Positions 15,162-24,723 of a stretch of 64,000 bases of DNA are shown here, piece by piece. Under the pieces are notes generated by a model that made no database searches, was not told the DNA's origin, and saw only the letters and a program-made list of their open reading frames with translations. The first letter of the stretch is position 1. The number at the start of each line of letters is the position of its first letter. This stretch comes from CAWBVG01 sp963792175 (GTDB lineage Bacteria > Acidobacteriota > Vicinamibacteria > Vicinamibacterales > CAVVIG01), in contig CAWBVG010000028.1 of the NCBI GenBank assembly GCA_963792175.1, positions 1-64,000 of the forward strand, written 5' to 3'. A program made the translations under genes and the position numbers.

Positions 15162-15993
15162 ATGCGGCGAACGCGGACATCGGCGCGATGGATGCGGTTC
15201 GCGCTGGCCTTTGCGCTGGCGCTGGGGCTGGCCGTCACGAGCGGTGCGGCGCAGCAGCACATCCTGACGAACGGACGAAACCTCCAGATACCGATCAACC
15301 ACGGACTCCCCGACAAGCCGCTCGGCTTCACGTTCTGCCGCCTGCGGTACCGAGAACGTCCGCCGGGCGCGAAAGTCCGGCTGGGGCGACGACTATCCGC
15401 AAGCGGACTACAACTTCATGGTGCGTCTCGCTGAGCTGACCAGAACGACGATCAGCCAGTGGAACGATGGCTACCCCGGCTTTGCGAACTTCACGGCCAT
15501 GGATCCCAACCTCTTCCGCTGTCCGTACCTGCGCATGCAGAATGCGGCCAACTACGAGTTCACACCTGAAGAGACCGCCCGCATGCACGACTACCTGCTG
15601 AAAGGCGGCTTTCTCTGGATCGACGACAACTGGGATCCGGACTTCGAATACATCCGTCCGAATCTCATGCGGATCCTGCCCGGCGCCAAGATCGTCGACC
15701 TGCCGGGCGAGCACCCGATGTTCTCGATTGTCTACCGCGTCGACCCGCTCCCGCAGATCCCGTCGCTCGGCTCGTGGCAGCGCACGCGTCAGGATTCTGA
15801 GATCGGGCCGTCAACCGTGCACTACTACGGCGTGTTCGACGACCACGACAGGCTGGTTGTGCTGGTCAGCATGAACTCGGACGTGTCAGACAGCTGGGAG
15901 CGGGAAGGCGACAACCGGGACTACTTCGAGACCTATTCGGCGAAGGGCTATGCGCTGGGTGTGAACGTGGCCGTCTGGGTCATGACGCACTGA
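15162..15993 (+). CDS. Exported DUF4159 domain protein (one frameshift)
   Basis: About 277 residues in two frames joined near 15350. The signal peptide is RWMRFALAFALALGLAVTSG. The DUF4159 core is seen as FTFCRLRYRE, GWGDDYPQADYNFMVRLAEL, LKGGFLWIDDNWDPDFEYIR, and GEHPMFSIVYRV. The family has a glutamine-amidotransferase-like fold and often sits with VWA and MoxR genes. Its function is unknown; no such partners are adjacent here. Confidence 0.75.
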
Positions 15994-16053
15994 GGTCGTT
16001 CACGCGAACTGCGCGGCGCGCTGGAAATCTGACCCAGGACCGGAGGATCTCAG

Positions 16054-17400
16054 ATGCAGGGCTCGGCCTGTCGGACATCGGCGCTGGCGGTCACGATGCT
16101 CTTCGCGTGCTGCATTTCTGCGGCGGCCCAGGACTACGCCGGGCGCGAGAAATTGCGGGCACAGTCGAGCGAGTTCCGCAGGGAGGTGATCCGGGTGACG
16201 GACGGCGTCTACGTGGCCGTTGGTTACTCAGCCAGCAACGTGATCCTGATCCAAGGGGACGACGGGTCGATCATCGTGGATACCGCCACCGACCCAACTG
16301 CCGCGCGCACCATCAGGACTGCATTCGGGAATCTCCTCGGCTTGCCGGTGCGCGCGATCATCTACACCCACTCCCACCCGGACCATACCGGCGGGGCGCG
16401 TGTGTTTGCCGGAAATGATCGTCCGGAGATCTACAGCCATCAGCGGCTGCTCGAGGCCGTTCCGGACATCGGCCGCGCGGCGCGCGACGGCGCCGACCAG
16501 TTCGGCATGGCGTTGCCGGATTCGCAGTACATCAACGCCGGCGTTCAAATGGAATATGGACGGGTTACGCCGCCGACTCGGGAAGGCTACCTGCCTCCCA
16601 CCCGCACGTTCAGTGGCGACCAACTGTTGCTGACCGTTGCCGGCGTGCGACTGCAGCTCCTGTACACACCCGGCGAGACGATGGACGCGATCTCGGTCTG
16701 GCTGCCTGACAAGCGCGTGCTGATGCCCGGAGACGACTTCTTGCGCGCGTTCCCGAACATCAGCCCGATCCGTGGCGCGCGGCTGCGTATTCCCGAGGGT
16801 TGGATCGCCAGTCTCGAGAAGATGATCGAGCTCGGACCGGAGTTCGTGGTGCCGAGCCACACGCGGCCCGTCGTGGGTGGCGCTACGGCGCGCGCCGCAC
16901 TCACGGCGTACCGCGACGGCATCAAGTCCATCCTGGACCAGACCATCCGGGGCATGACGCAGGGCGAGCGTCCCGACGAACTGGTGCAGCACGTCAAGCT
17001 TCCGCCCGATCTGGCGGGGAACCCGTACCTCCAGGAGTTCTACGGCAGCGTCGAGTGGACCGTGCGGGGCATCTACGCCGACCGCGTGGGCTGGTTCGAT
17101 GGAAATGCGACCAAACTGTATCCGCTTCCGGAAAAGGATCGCGCCGCAAAGCTGGTCGGCCTCATCGGTGGCCCCGACGAGGTATTGGCACGCGGACGCG
17201 AGGCACTGAGTGCGCGCGAGTTCACATGGGCCGCCGAACTCGCCGACTACGTGCTGGCGAATGACGGCGCAAACGCTGCGGCGAAGCGGATCAAGGCGCA
17301 GGCGCTCGTCGAATTGGGCGAGCGTCAGATCAACGCCATCGCCCGAAACTATTACTTGTCCTCGGCCATCTACCTGTTGAAGGATCTTCCACCACAGTGA
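16054..17400 (+). CDS. Exported alkylsulfatase-like metallo-beta-lactamase-fold hydrolase
   Basis: 448 residues in one intact frame with a signal peptide (ALAVTMLFACCISAAAQ). The zinc site THSHPDH is at residues 105-111 and PSHTRPV supplies a later His. A dimerisation-like domain follows, with the FYGSVEWTVRGIYADRVGWF signature of SdsA1/BDS1-type alkylsulfatases. True SdsA1 enzymes are about 200 residues longer and end in an SCP-2-like lipid-binding domain, which is missing here. The substrate may therefore not be a long-chain alkyl sulfate. It is transcribed with the following two exported genes. Confidence 0.75.
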   Translation: MQGSACRTSALAVTMLFACCISAAAQDYAGREKLRAQSSEFRREVIRVTDGVYVAVGYSASNVILIQGDDGSIIVDTATDPTAARTIRTAFGNLLGLPVRAIIYTHSHPDHTGGARVFAGNDRPEIYSHQRLLEAVPDIGRAARDGADQFGMALPDSQYINAGVQMEYGRVTPPTREGYLPPTRTFSGDQLLLTVAGVRLQLLYTPGETMDAISVWLPDKRVLMPGDDFLRAFPNISPIRGARLRIPEGWIASLEKMIELGPEFVVPSHTRPVVGGATARAALTAYRDGIKSILDQTIRGMTQGERPDELVQHVKLPPDLAGNPYLQEFYGSVEWTVRGIYADRVGWFDGNATKLYPLPEKDRAAKLVGLIGGPDEVLARGREALSAREFTWAAELADYVLANDGANAAAKRIKAQALVELGERQINAIARNYYLSSAIYLLKDLPPQ

Positions 17401-17451
17401 GCCGTTGACGCCGGCCGGGCGCGTCAGCCCTGAGAGCGTTCAAGGAGCCTT

Positions 17452-18454
17452 ATGAGAATGCTGGCGGGTGGCCTCCTCGCGCTTGCGATCGCGCTGTCGG
17501 CCATGCCGGCTCAGCCCGCGGCTGATACGTGGAAGGCACCGCGCACGCCTGATGGCCACCCGGATCTTCAGGGCATCTGGACGATGCACACGTTCACTCC
17601 TCTGGTACGGCCGGCGCGATACGCCACCCAGGAGTTTCTGACTGAAGCAGGAAGCGGCGGAATTGTCGACGCTCCTGACCCAGGACGACGTCGATCCGCT
17701 CGCCGCGGGCATCTTCGGCGCCAGCGACGAGGAGCGGCGTAAACGCGTCGTGCAGAACGATCCGACACATTACGACAACGCGCTCTGGCTCACGACACCT
17801 GATCTCAAACCCCTGTCGAGCAACCGAACCTCGCTCATCTACGATCCGCCGGACGGGAAGATTCCTCCGCTGACATCGGACGCGGTTCAGCGCGCGGCTG
17901 CGAGGCGGGCCGCCGCTGGCTTCGACAGCTACGAGACCCGTCCGCTGTCCGAGCGCTGCATCATGTTGGCGAACGAAGGTCCACCCATGTTGCCGCCGGC
18001 CTACAACGACGTGCTGCAAATCATCCAGACGCCGGGCTACACCCTCGTGATCAGAGAGATGGAGACCGCGCCGCGCCTGATCCCGACCGACGGGCGACCG
18101 CACGTCTCTGAAAACATCCGGCAGTGGGGGGGCGACTCGCGCGGCCGGTGGGAGGGCGACACGTTCGTCGTTGACACGACGAATTTCACCGACAGGACGC
18201 CGTTCCAGGGATCCAGTTCCGCCCTGCATGTCGTCGAACGCTTCACGCGCGTGAGCGCCGACACGATCCTCTACCGATTTACGGTTGACGATCCCAACAC
18301 GTGGACCAGGCCATGGAGCGCGGAAATCCCAATGACCGCGACCAAGGGTCCGCTGTTTGAGTATGCGTGCCACGAAGGGAACTATGGCCTGCCGGATATC
18401 CTCAGGGGCGCTCGCTTCAGCGAGAAAGAGGCCGCGCGGGATCCACGCCGGTAA
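17452..18454 (+). CDS. Uncharacterised exported protein (Acidobacteriota-type family, one frameshift)
   Basis: About 333 residues. An AAGGAG site precedes ATG 17452. The signal peptide is GGLLALAIALSAMPAQPA. The body opens with APRTPDGHPDLQGIW and contains GPPMLPPAYNDVLQIIQTPG, GDSRGRWEGDTFVVDTTNFT and YACHEGNYGL. I know this as a paralogous family repeated many times in Acidobacteriota and related genomes with no assigned function; the WEGDTxVVDTTxF and YxCHEGN motifs suggest a beta-rich binding protein. One indel lies at about 17660. Confidence 0.6.
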
Positions 18455-18465
18455 CGGAGATAAGT

Positions 18466-18939
18466 ATGAGCAAGCCATCGAATGTCACACGTCGAACAGC
18501 GATGCGCGTCGCGATTGCCGGCGCGGCGGCGGTCGCGACCGGTGCGGCGCGTGCGCCACGCCAAGGGCCCGGGGAGATGGAACGTGTGCAGGGAATTGGC
18601 GGGTTCTTCTTCCGTGCCAAGGATCCCAAGAAGCTGGCCGCGTGGTACGAGGCCAATCTCGGGGTGCCCGGCATCCCCAGCACTTGGCGGACCAGCGCAG
18701 GCACAACTGCCTTCGCACCGTTCAAGGAGGACACGACCTACTTTGGCGACCGGCGCCTCCAATGGATGATCAACTTCCGCGTCCGCGATCTCGACAAGAT
18801 GGTCACCCAGCTTCGCGAACGAGGCATCACCGTCGAACTGGATCCTGAGGTTTACCCGAACGGGCGCTTCGCCAGGCTGTCCGATCCCGAAGGCAACCCG
18901 ATCCAACTCTGGCAACCCGGCGGCAAGGATCAAGGCTGA
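18466..18939 (+). CDS. Exported VOC (glyoxalase/dioxygenase-fold) protein
   Basis: 157 residues, 11 nt after the previous stop. It has a Tat-like leader (RRTAMRVAIAGAAAVATGAA) and then one VOC unit: GGFFFRAKDPKKLAAWYEAN, a central strand set (WMINFRVRDLDKMVTQLRER) and the ending GRFARLSDPEGNPIQLWQPG. The usual metal ligands (His/Glu) are partly absent: the first strand reads GGFFF where an H/E ligand is common. It could be a binding protein rather than an enzyme. Confidence 0.7.
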   Translation: MSKPSNVTRRTAMRVAIAGAAAVATGAARAPRQGPGEMERVQGIGGFFFRAKDPKKLAAWYEANLGVPGIPSTWRTSAGTTAFAPFKEDTTYFGDRRLQWMINFRVRDLDKMVTQLRERGITVELDPEVYPNGRFARLSDPEGNPIQLWQPGGKDQG

Positions 18940-18988
18940 GTGTGGAGGCGAACGGCGTGGTCTGCGCGAGACAACACTGCGCGCCACG

Positions 18989-20325
18989 CTACTTCGGAGC
19001 GCAGCGATCGGTCCCGTCCTGACCCACCTGGCAGAGGCGGACCTTCTCGTAGAGACGCTCGCCGTCGATGAAGGTCACGCCGTTGAAGCCGGCATTGAGC
19101 AGACCGTAGTAGAACAGCTTGTGCTCTTCGAATTCTGACCACCGCACGATCAGGCCATCCGCCGGGGTATCAGCGAGTCGAACGCCGAGATCACGGGGCC
19201 ACAGGTACTTGGGACCAGGTCCGAGAGCCGCAAACTCCGGAGTCTTGTCGAGGTCCATCGGCTCCACGCCCTGCGTCCCGTCGGACCGCATGACGCTCCG
19301 CACGGTCCGCGCCTGGCTCGCGCGAAGCGCGGTCGCGGCGTCCTGGGCGTCTGCCGCCTCGCCGGGTCGAACCGCGCGTGCGGCGCCAGTTCGCAGGAAC
19401 AGTCGAGCGCTCGACATCGCGCGCGCTTTCAGAAGATTCATGCGCTCGATCACCGGCGCGAGTGCGGGCGGCGGTAAATCCATGAGGACGAGCTGGTAAC
19501 GAGCAGCCGCGAGCAGTAATCTCGAGCCCGACATGCCGGCCGCGGCGTCAGGAAAAGCCGGAGCGGTATCGATGGATGCTTCGCCGAATGCCGCGAGCAG
19601 CTCCTTCAACTCGTCCGCCGAAAGGCCTTCCCGCGCGAACACCTGGCCATGTTGCGTCGGTACTGAATGCCGCCGTCGTTGTACACGGTCAGCAGACCGC
19701 CCGCGAGGCCGTTATACACGATTAGCCGGCCGGATCGGTTCTCGCAGTTCGGGGTCGCCGGCACGGGATGGAACCAAGTCGCCCGCCCCGTCACCTTGCG
19801 CAGCTCACTGACCACGAAGCGACCGTGGAGAAGGTTATCTGGCTTCTGGGGATCTCGCTGCAGGATCGACGCGCCCGTCACGAGATCGTTGAAGCGGAGC
19901 GTCGTCAGCAGGGATTTCACACCGGCGGCTACTGCCATCGCTCGCCACACATCGACACCGCACGTGCCCGGATCCTTTCCCCCGTCGACATCGTCCATGA
20001 CGACGGCCATCTTACGATCGACGTGTTGTGCGCGCGAGTCGAGCATCTCGAGGCGCAACGGCGACGTTCCGAGCACACGGGCGATAAACAGTATCCTGAG
20101 CGTGGCCTCCGTCTCCGCGCCCCTGGTCAGCGCTTCGGAGAAGAACACAGGCTCGACGCGCGGCACGACGTCGTTCTTCGCCGGATCAAACGGCTCTAAC
20201 TTCTGCCCTGTCAGCGCGCAACTCTCGCAGCGGATCGCTCCAGTGGTCGCCGGAGACTGAGCCGACACCGTTGCAAAGGCGAAGACTGCCGTCAGGGGCA
20301 AGCCGATGATGAAGCGGGAGAACAT
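18989..20325 (-). CDS. Unknown exported protein (one frameshift)
   Basis: About 440 residues from two frames that join at about 19640 (QYRRNMAR then MFAREGLSADELKELLAAFG). The N-terminus (MFSRFIIGLPLTAVFAFATV) is a signal peptide. Cys pairs occur in RCESCALTG and in the middle (PNCENRSG). The second half is helical and then returns to beta structure (FNGVTFIDGERLYEKVRLC). I do not recognise a family. It converges on the VOC gene with a 49-bp gap. Confidence 0.45.
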
Positions 20326-20622
20326 AGGGAAGCGCTCGGCTACATTCGTGCCAGGCGGTCTGGCCGGGTCAGACTCAGAAACTCGAAGCTTATCCCGTGT
20401 GTCGGCTCGAGGTGTGACGGATCACGGATTTCAAGATCGTGCGCGACACTCATTACTGTAAGGCCCAACGGACGCGTCGTCGTCCGCGGCGCGACCTTCT
20501 TCGCCGAAATCGGCCGGCGCGGCATGCGTGTCAGCGTGAACCGTGAGGAGCCGCTCGGTAGAGCCTGACGGCGATGCGGCTCACCACTCTGCTCGCAGCA
20601 CCACGAGTGGCTAGCGCCGCCA

Positions 20623-21605
20623 TCACCCCGCCGGCTGCGACGCGTCGCGCCTGATCCACTTGTAGGCCGCCACGGAGTTCCTCCAGAAGTACTTCTCCGC
20701 GACAGCTCGCGGTTGCGCCAGGAAGTACTCCTTCGCAATGGCGAAGACCTTGTCGACCGGCGCCACGCCGTCGCTGTTGGGCCAGTCGCTGCCGAAGAGG
20801 ATGCGGTCGGTGCCGAACACCTCGACCAGCCTGTCGAGCCGCGCGCGATAGGCGCCGAGGTCGGTCGACACCTGTCCGTTCACGCGGTGAATGATCTCCG
20901 AGAGCTTGACGAAGATCTGCGGGCGCTTTCCGAGCTCCTGCAGGGCTGCGTCGTAGGCGCCGCGCTCGGCCTCGGCGGGGTCGAGCGCCGGCAGGTGATC
21001 GAGCACGATGCGCAGGGTCGGCACCGCGTCGCTGATGCGGATCATCGCCTCGAGCAGCGGCACGCGCGGATTCGCCGTGTCCAGCACGAGGTCGGCCTCG
21101 GCGAGTCGTTTGAGCCCGCTGATGAAGTCCGGGTTCGCGGACTGCTTCGTGATGTCGCGTCCCCAGAGGTTTCCGTAGCGGATGCCGCGAAACAACGGGT
21201 TCTTGTGGTAGCGCTCGAGGTACTCGGGGAACTCGGGCTTGTCAGGTTCGAGATTGCCCACCACGCCGACGATGATCGGATCTTTCTGCGCGACCTCGAG
21301 GACCCACAGGTTGTCCTCGATCCACGGGCTCGCCTCGACCTTGATCGCGCCGACGACGCCGAGCGGAACCGCGAGCTTCCGATAGCGCTCCGGGTAGGCT
21401 GCCACGCGTGGCACGCCGGGCGGACCGGCATAAGGCGCGCCCTGGGGGCGATCCGGGTCGTACAGGTGAATGTGGGTGTCGATGATGGGGATCGCCGCGG
21501 TCTGGGCCTCCTGAGCCGAGCGACGGCAGGCGCGGCGGCGGCTGCTGCGGCCGCGGCCGCGCGCGACAGGAAGTCTCTGCGCGAATTCCTAATTCCTAAT
21601 TCCAA
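20623..21605 (-). CDS. Tat-exported amidohydrolase (COG3618-like TIM barrel, frameshifted)
   Basis: About 327 residues. A Tat-type leader RRDFLSRAAAAAAAAAA is followed, after a frame change, by the metal motif IPIIDTHIHLYD (HxH). Later motifs are IKVEASPWIEDN, RIVLDHLPALD and DRILFGSDWPNS (the barrel-end Asp). COG3618 members include lactonases acting on sugar lactones, such as those in rhamnose and fucose catabolism, which fits the pectin-like context. The only start ahead of the Tat motif is a TTG inside a heptamer repeat, so the exact N-terminus is uncertain. Confidence 0.75.
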
Positions 21606-21625
21606 ATTCCTAATTCCCGCGGTTC
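21587..21625. repeat. TAATTCC heptamer array
   Basis: Four to five consecutive AATTCCT/TAATTCC units (one reading AAATTCC). The stop codon of the gene ending at 21610 is within it, and so is the likely start codon of the amidohydrolase gene. The array has one orientation only, unlike the inverted version at 42612-42690. Confidence 0.75.
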
Positions 21626-23464
21626 CATGGGTGTCGGACCGTCGGCGTGTTCGCGTAGCGCTTCATCTCGAGCACCAGCTGCTGTCCGCATCCCGGCCCG
21701 AGTTGGACTGTCAGAAGCGGGGCGTCGATCGGCGTCGTCTTGCCGCCCGCGGTGACGCTGACCAGCTGATGCTCGCCGTAGCCGCCGCCCTGGACGATCA
21801 GCGTCCGCGGCTGCGATGTGTTGAGATTGACCAGCGTCACGACCGTGCGCGTATCCGACAGCTCCGACACCAGCGCCGCCACATCTTCCGGCACGCCGGC
21901 GCGTTTCCGATCGGGATCGAAATAGCGCAGGCGCGCGTTCAGGAGTCCGCCCTCGCGGCCAGGCAGCAGCGCGCCCCACATCAGCTGCACCAGCGCATCG
22001 GTCGCCGCCGGGTTGTAGTCGAGCATGTTGTCGGCCAGCCGCCGTTCCGGTGGGGTCTTGTCGCGGCGCATCGCGTTCAGCCGCTGGTCGATCGTTTTCA
22101 AGTCGCGCTCGAGGACCTGTTCGGGATAGGCGGGGTTCTGCCCGCCGAGAAAGCGAACCCAGCCGGTCGGGCCGAGCGGCCCCGCCGCCGTCTCGCCGGT
22201 GATGCGCTCCAGGTCCGCTGGTTTCTGCGACCAGTACCAGACCTCCAGCGCACCGACGTTCCATGGTGTATTGCGCCAGCCATACCAGCCGTCAGCGCCG
22301 TACATCGAGGGATATTGCCGGCGGCCGTCGATCGTTTTCGCATTCGCGTTGACCGCGTCGATCATGGTGCGCCACGCGTCGACGTACTTCTGATCGCCGG
22401 TGACGAGCAGCGCGTTGCTGAACCCGACCAGCGCCCGCGGAATGCGATTGCGATCCTCGCGGCGCCCGGTGACCGGATTCACCGGGCTGAAGCCCCAGCC
22501 GTAGGCGTTCTTCCACCATGCTGCCTTCGGGGCCGCCGATGGTTCCGTCGAGATCCACGAAGCTGGGGATGATCCCGTGGTTCTGCGCCATCCGGTCCAG
22601 CCACGCGTTCATGTACTCGACGATCCATTGCTTGTACTTGGACGCGCCGTCCAGCAGGTAGGCGTTGGTCGGCAGCGTGGTGGCGACCAGATTCAGAAAG
22701 TGATCGCCCACCACGTCGCCGTACTCCTGGTAGTGGGCCAGGAACTGCTCGAACGTCGACTCGCCGTGCAGCGCGTCGAACCCCTTGACGTCGAACGGAT
22801 CGCCGACCCAGTCGAGCGCGGTCGCCTTCCGCAGCATCGGTCCGCGGCTGCCGTTCTCCATGCTGCGAATGATCTTGTGGGCCGGATCGTAGTTGGGCGC
22901 TTCGGGATCCTCACCCATGTAGAAGCCGGCGAACCGCCGGGCGCGCTGCTGGTACTTCGCGTCCATCGGCATCGACAACCCCATGCGGTTGAAGAGCTGC
23001 AGTCCCTCTCCGTGGTGCATCCAGTCTGACTGGACGATGAACTCCTTGTAGTACATCCCCTGGCGCGCGATCGGCACATCGGTCGTCTTCGCCGCGGTGT
23101 ACTGCTCGATCAGCCCGTCGTGGCCTTTGACGAACATCTGCAGCACGTCGTCGCTCGCGCCCAGGGCGTGCAGCTCCGGCCAGTGATTGAAGTTCTCGAA
23201 CGCGTCGTCCGGTCCGTCGTTCGCGCCCCAGCGCACGAAACACTGCAGGTGACCGCGCGGATCGAAGTACTTGTCGTAAAACTCGCGGCACGCCGGCACG
23301 TTGGCCGCCAGGAGCTGACGTTCGAGCGTCGCCCACCGGGGGGCATCCATCGGCGTGTTGACTCGAACGACGACGCCGCTCGCATCGGCGCTCGTCAGCT
23401 CTCGCGTCGTCACCGTGCACGAGACGCACACGATCGACGCCAACGCGCAAGCCAGGATCTTCAT
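21610..23464 (-). CDS. Unknown exported (putative lipoprotein) in the pectin-type locus (one frameshift)
   Basis: About 617 residues. The N-terminus MKILACALASIVCVSC ends in a possible lipobox. Most of the body looks alpha-helical with aromatic/His-rich patches: FNHWPELHALGAS, IVQSDWMHHGEGLQLFNRMG, NHGIIPSFVDLDGTIGG. It ends in a beta domain (TRTVVTLVNLNTSQPRTLIV). The shape, an alpha/alpha-barrel followed by a beta-sandwich, recalls polysaccharide lyases or hydrolases, but I cannot assign a family. Its start overlaps the stop of the PL22 gene by 4 nt (ATGA), so the two are co-translated and probably act on the same substrate. Confidence 0.55.
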
Positions 23465-24693
23465 CGCTTGTTCACCTCGACCGCGAACACGTGAGTCGGT
23501 CCGAACATGTTCGAGCGGAAGACGATCCATCGCATGTCCGGCGTGAATGTGACGTTTGGTTCGAGACTGTAGTCGTGCCTGGCGAGATTGACCAGCTTCT
23601 CCGCCTTCAGCACCCCGGGCTGGATGAGATCGTTCGAGTTGGGCAGCGCGTTGTCGGTGCGGTCGCGAACGAGCTGCGGACGAAACAGATAAATCCATTG
23701 ACCGTTGCCGGGGGCCGCGACGCTCGACGGTCCACCGCCGTCGCCCGCGAACAGCGTTCCGTCCGGGGACACGTTGAAGTGCACCGACCACTCGGCGCGT
23801 TCGAGGTGATACCAGGTCCGCCGCCCTGTCGCCAGTTCATAGCCGGCGAGCCAGAACACTTCGCTGCGCGGCGTCTGCAGGTCGTACCAGATGTGACGGC
23901 CGTCGCCGCTGAAGAACTCGTGGCCCTCGATTTCCATGTTCATGGTCCGGCGGTGAATCTGCGTCAGGCCCGTGCCGTCCGATCGAATCGTCCACGTGCG
24001 ATCGACTTTGTGCCACGGTCCTTCGTGGCAGAACAGCAGCAGCGCCGGATCGGTCGGCGAAAACTGCAGGTGATTCAGCCAGTCGGTGCTCCGGAGAATC
24101 GTCCTGGTCTGGCCCGTTCTGACGTCGACGACGAACAGCTGCATCGGCAGGCGGGCGGCAAGGCGCCGTTCCATCATGTCGCCCTTGCCGGGATAGCTGT
24201 CGCGGCCTCGCGACTCGGCGGCGTTGGGCACCGAGCCCTCGGTGATCGTTCCGGCGAGCAGCGTCTCGTCGGCGTTCACGGTCGCGATGGAGGCGCGCGG
24301 CGGCAGCGTCGCGATCTCCGTGCTGACTTTCGTGCCGAGATCGACGGCGTGCACGGCGCCGGCCTTGACGTAGTACGCACGTCCGGTTCGGCGGCCGGTC
24401 ATGATCAGGTTGACGCGGCCTTCGACCACTCTGTCGATGGCGCGTGTCTTCAGATCGATCGTCGCCAGGCCGGTTGGCGTCGTGATGATCAGCTTCGAAC
24501 CGTCGGGCGTGTACGCGTTCTGATGAAAGTAGAGGCTCTGGCTGCCCGGTTCGTCCGACAGGCGGACGACGCGATGACCGGTGTCGGGATCAGTCCACTC
24601 GCGCGGCGGCTCTTTCGAAGGCGACTGCGCGGCCGGCAGCGCGGTCAGCAGAAACAGCGACGCCGACAGCGCACAGCTGCGAAGGTTCGCCAT
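23461..24693 (-). CDS. PL22 oligogalacturonate lyase-like protein, exported
   Basis: 410 residues, intact. Signal peptide (SASLFLLTALPAAQ), then WTDPDTGHRVVRLSDEPGSQ and LYFHQNAYTPDGSKLIITTP, the standard opening of the family-22 pectate (oligogalacturonate) lyase propeller. Further blades carry LNHLQFSPTDPALLLFCHEG, WHKVDRTWTI, MEIEGHEFFSGDGRHIWYD and EWSVHFNVSPDGTLFAGDGG. Known members are cytoplasmic, Mn-dependent seven-bladed propellers that split unsaturated digalacturonate. This one has a signal peptide, so it should act in the periplasm. Its substrate may differ from that of characterised members. Confidence 0.8.
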   Translation of the reverse strand: MANLRSCALSASLFLLTALPAAQSPSKEPPREWTDPDTGHRVVRLSDEPGSQSLYFHQNAYTPDGSKLIITTPTGLATIDLKTRAIDRVVEGRVNLIMTGRRTGRAYYVKAGAVHAVDLGTKVSTEIATLPPRASIATVNADETLLAGTITEGSVPNAAESRGRDSYPGKGDMMERRLAARLPMQLFVVDVRTGQTRTILRSTDWLNHLQFSPTDPALLLFCHEGPWHKVDRTWTIRSDGTGLTQIHRRTMNMEIEGHEFFSGDGRHIWYDLQTPRSEVFWLAGYELATGRRTWYHLERAEWSVHFNVSPDGTLFAGDGGGPSSVAAPGNGQWIYLFRPQLVRDRTDNALPNSNDLIQPGVLKAEKLVNLARHDYSLEPNVTFTPDMRWIVFRSNMFGPTHVFAVEVNKR

Positions 24694-24723
24694 TCAAGTA
24701 GTCGTAGCCTAAACTACCACCGG

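Noticed and set aside
20326..20622. Possible small gene on the minus strand between the unknown exported protein and the amidohydrolase
   Set aside because: The open frame there overlaps the amidohydrolase gene, has an atypical Ser/Arg-rich composition and resembles nothing known; I see no gene in this 297-bp gap.
23491..24723. Plus-strand open frame upstream of and joined to the first kinase
   Set aside because: It is the antisense of the PL22 gene; the kinase starts at the GTG at 24724, just before the conserved glycine loop.
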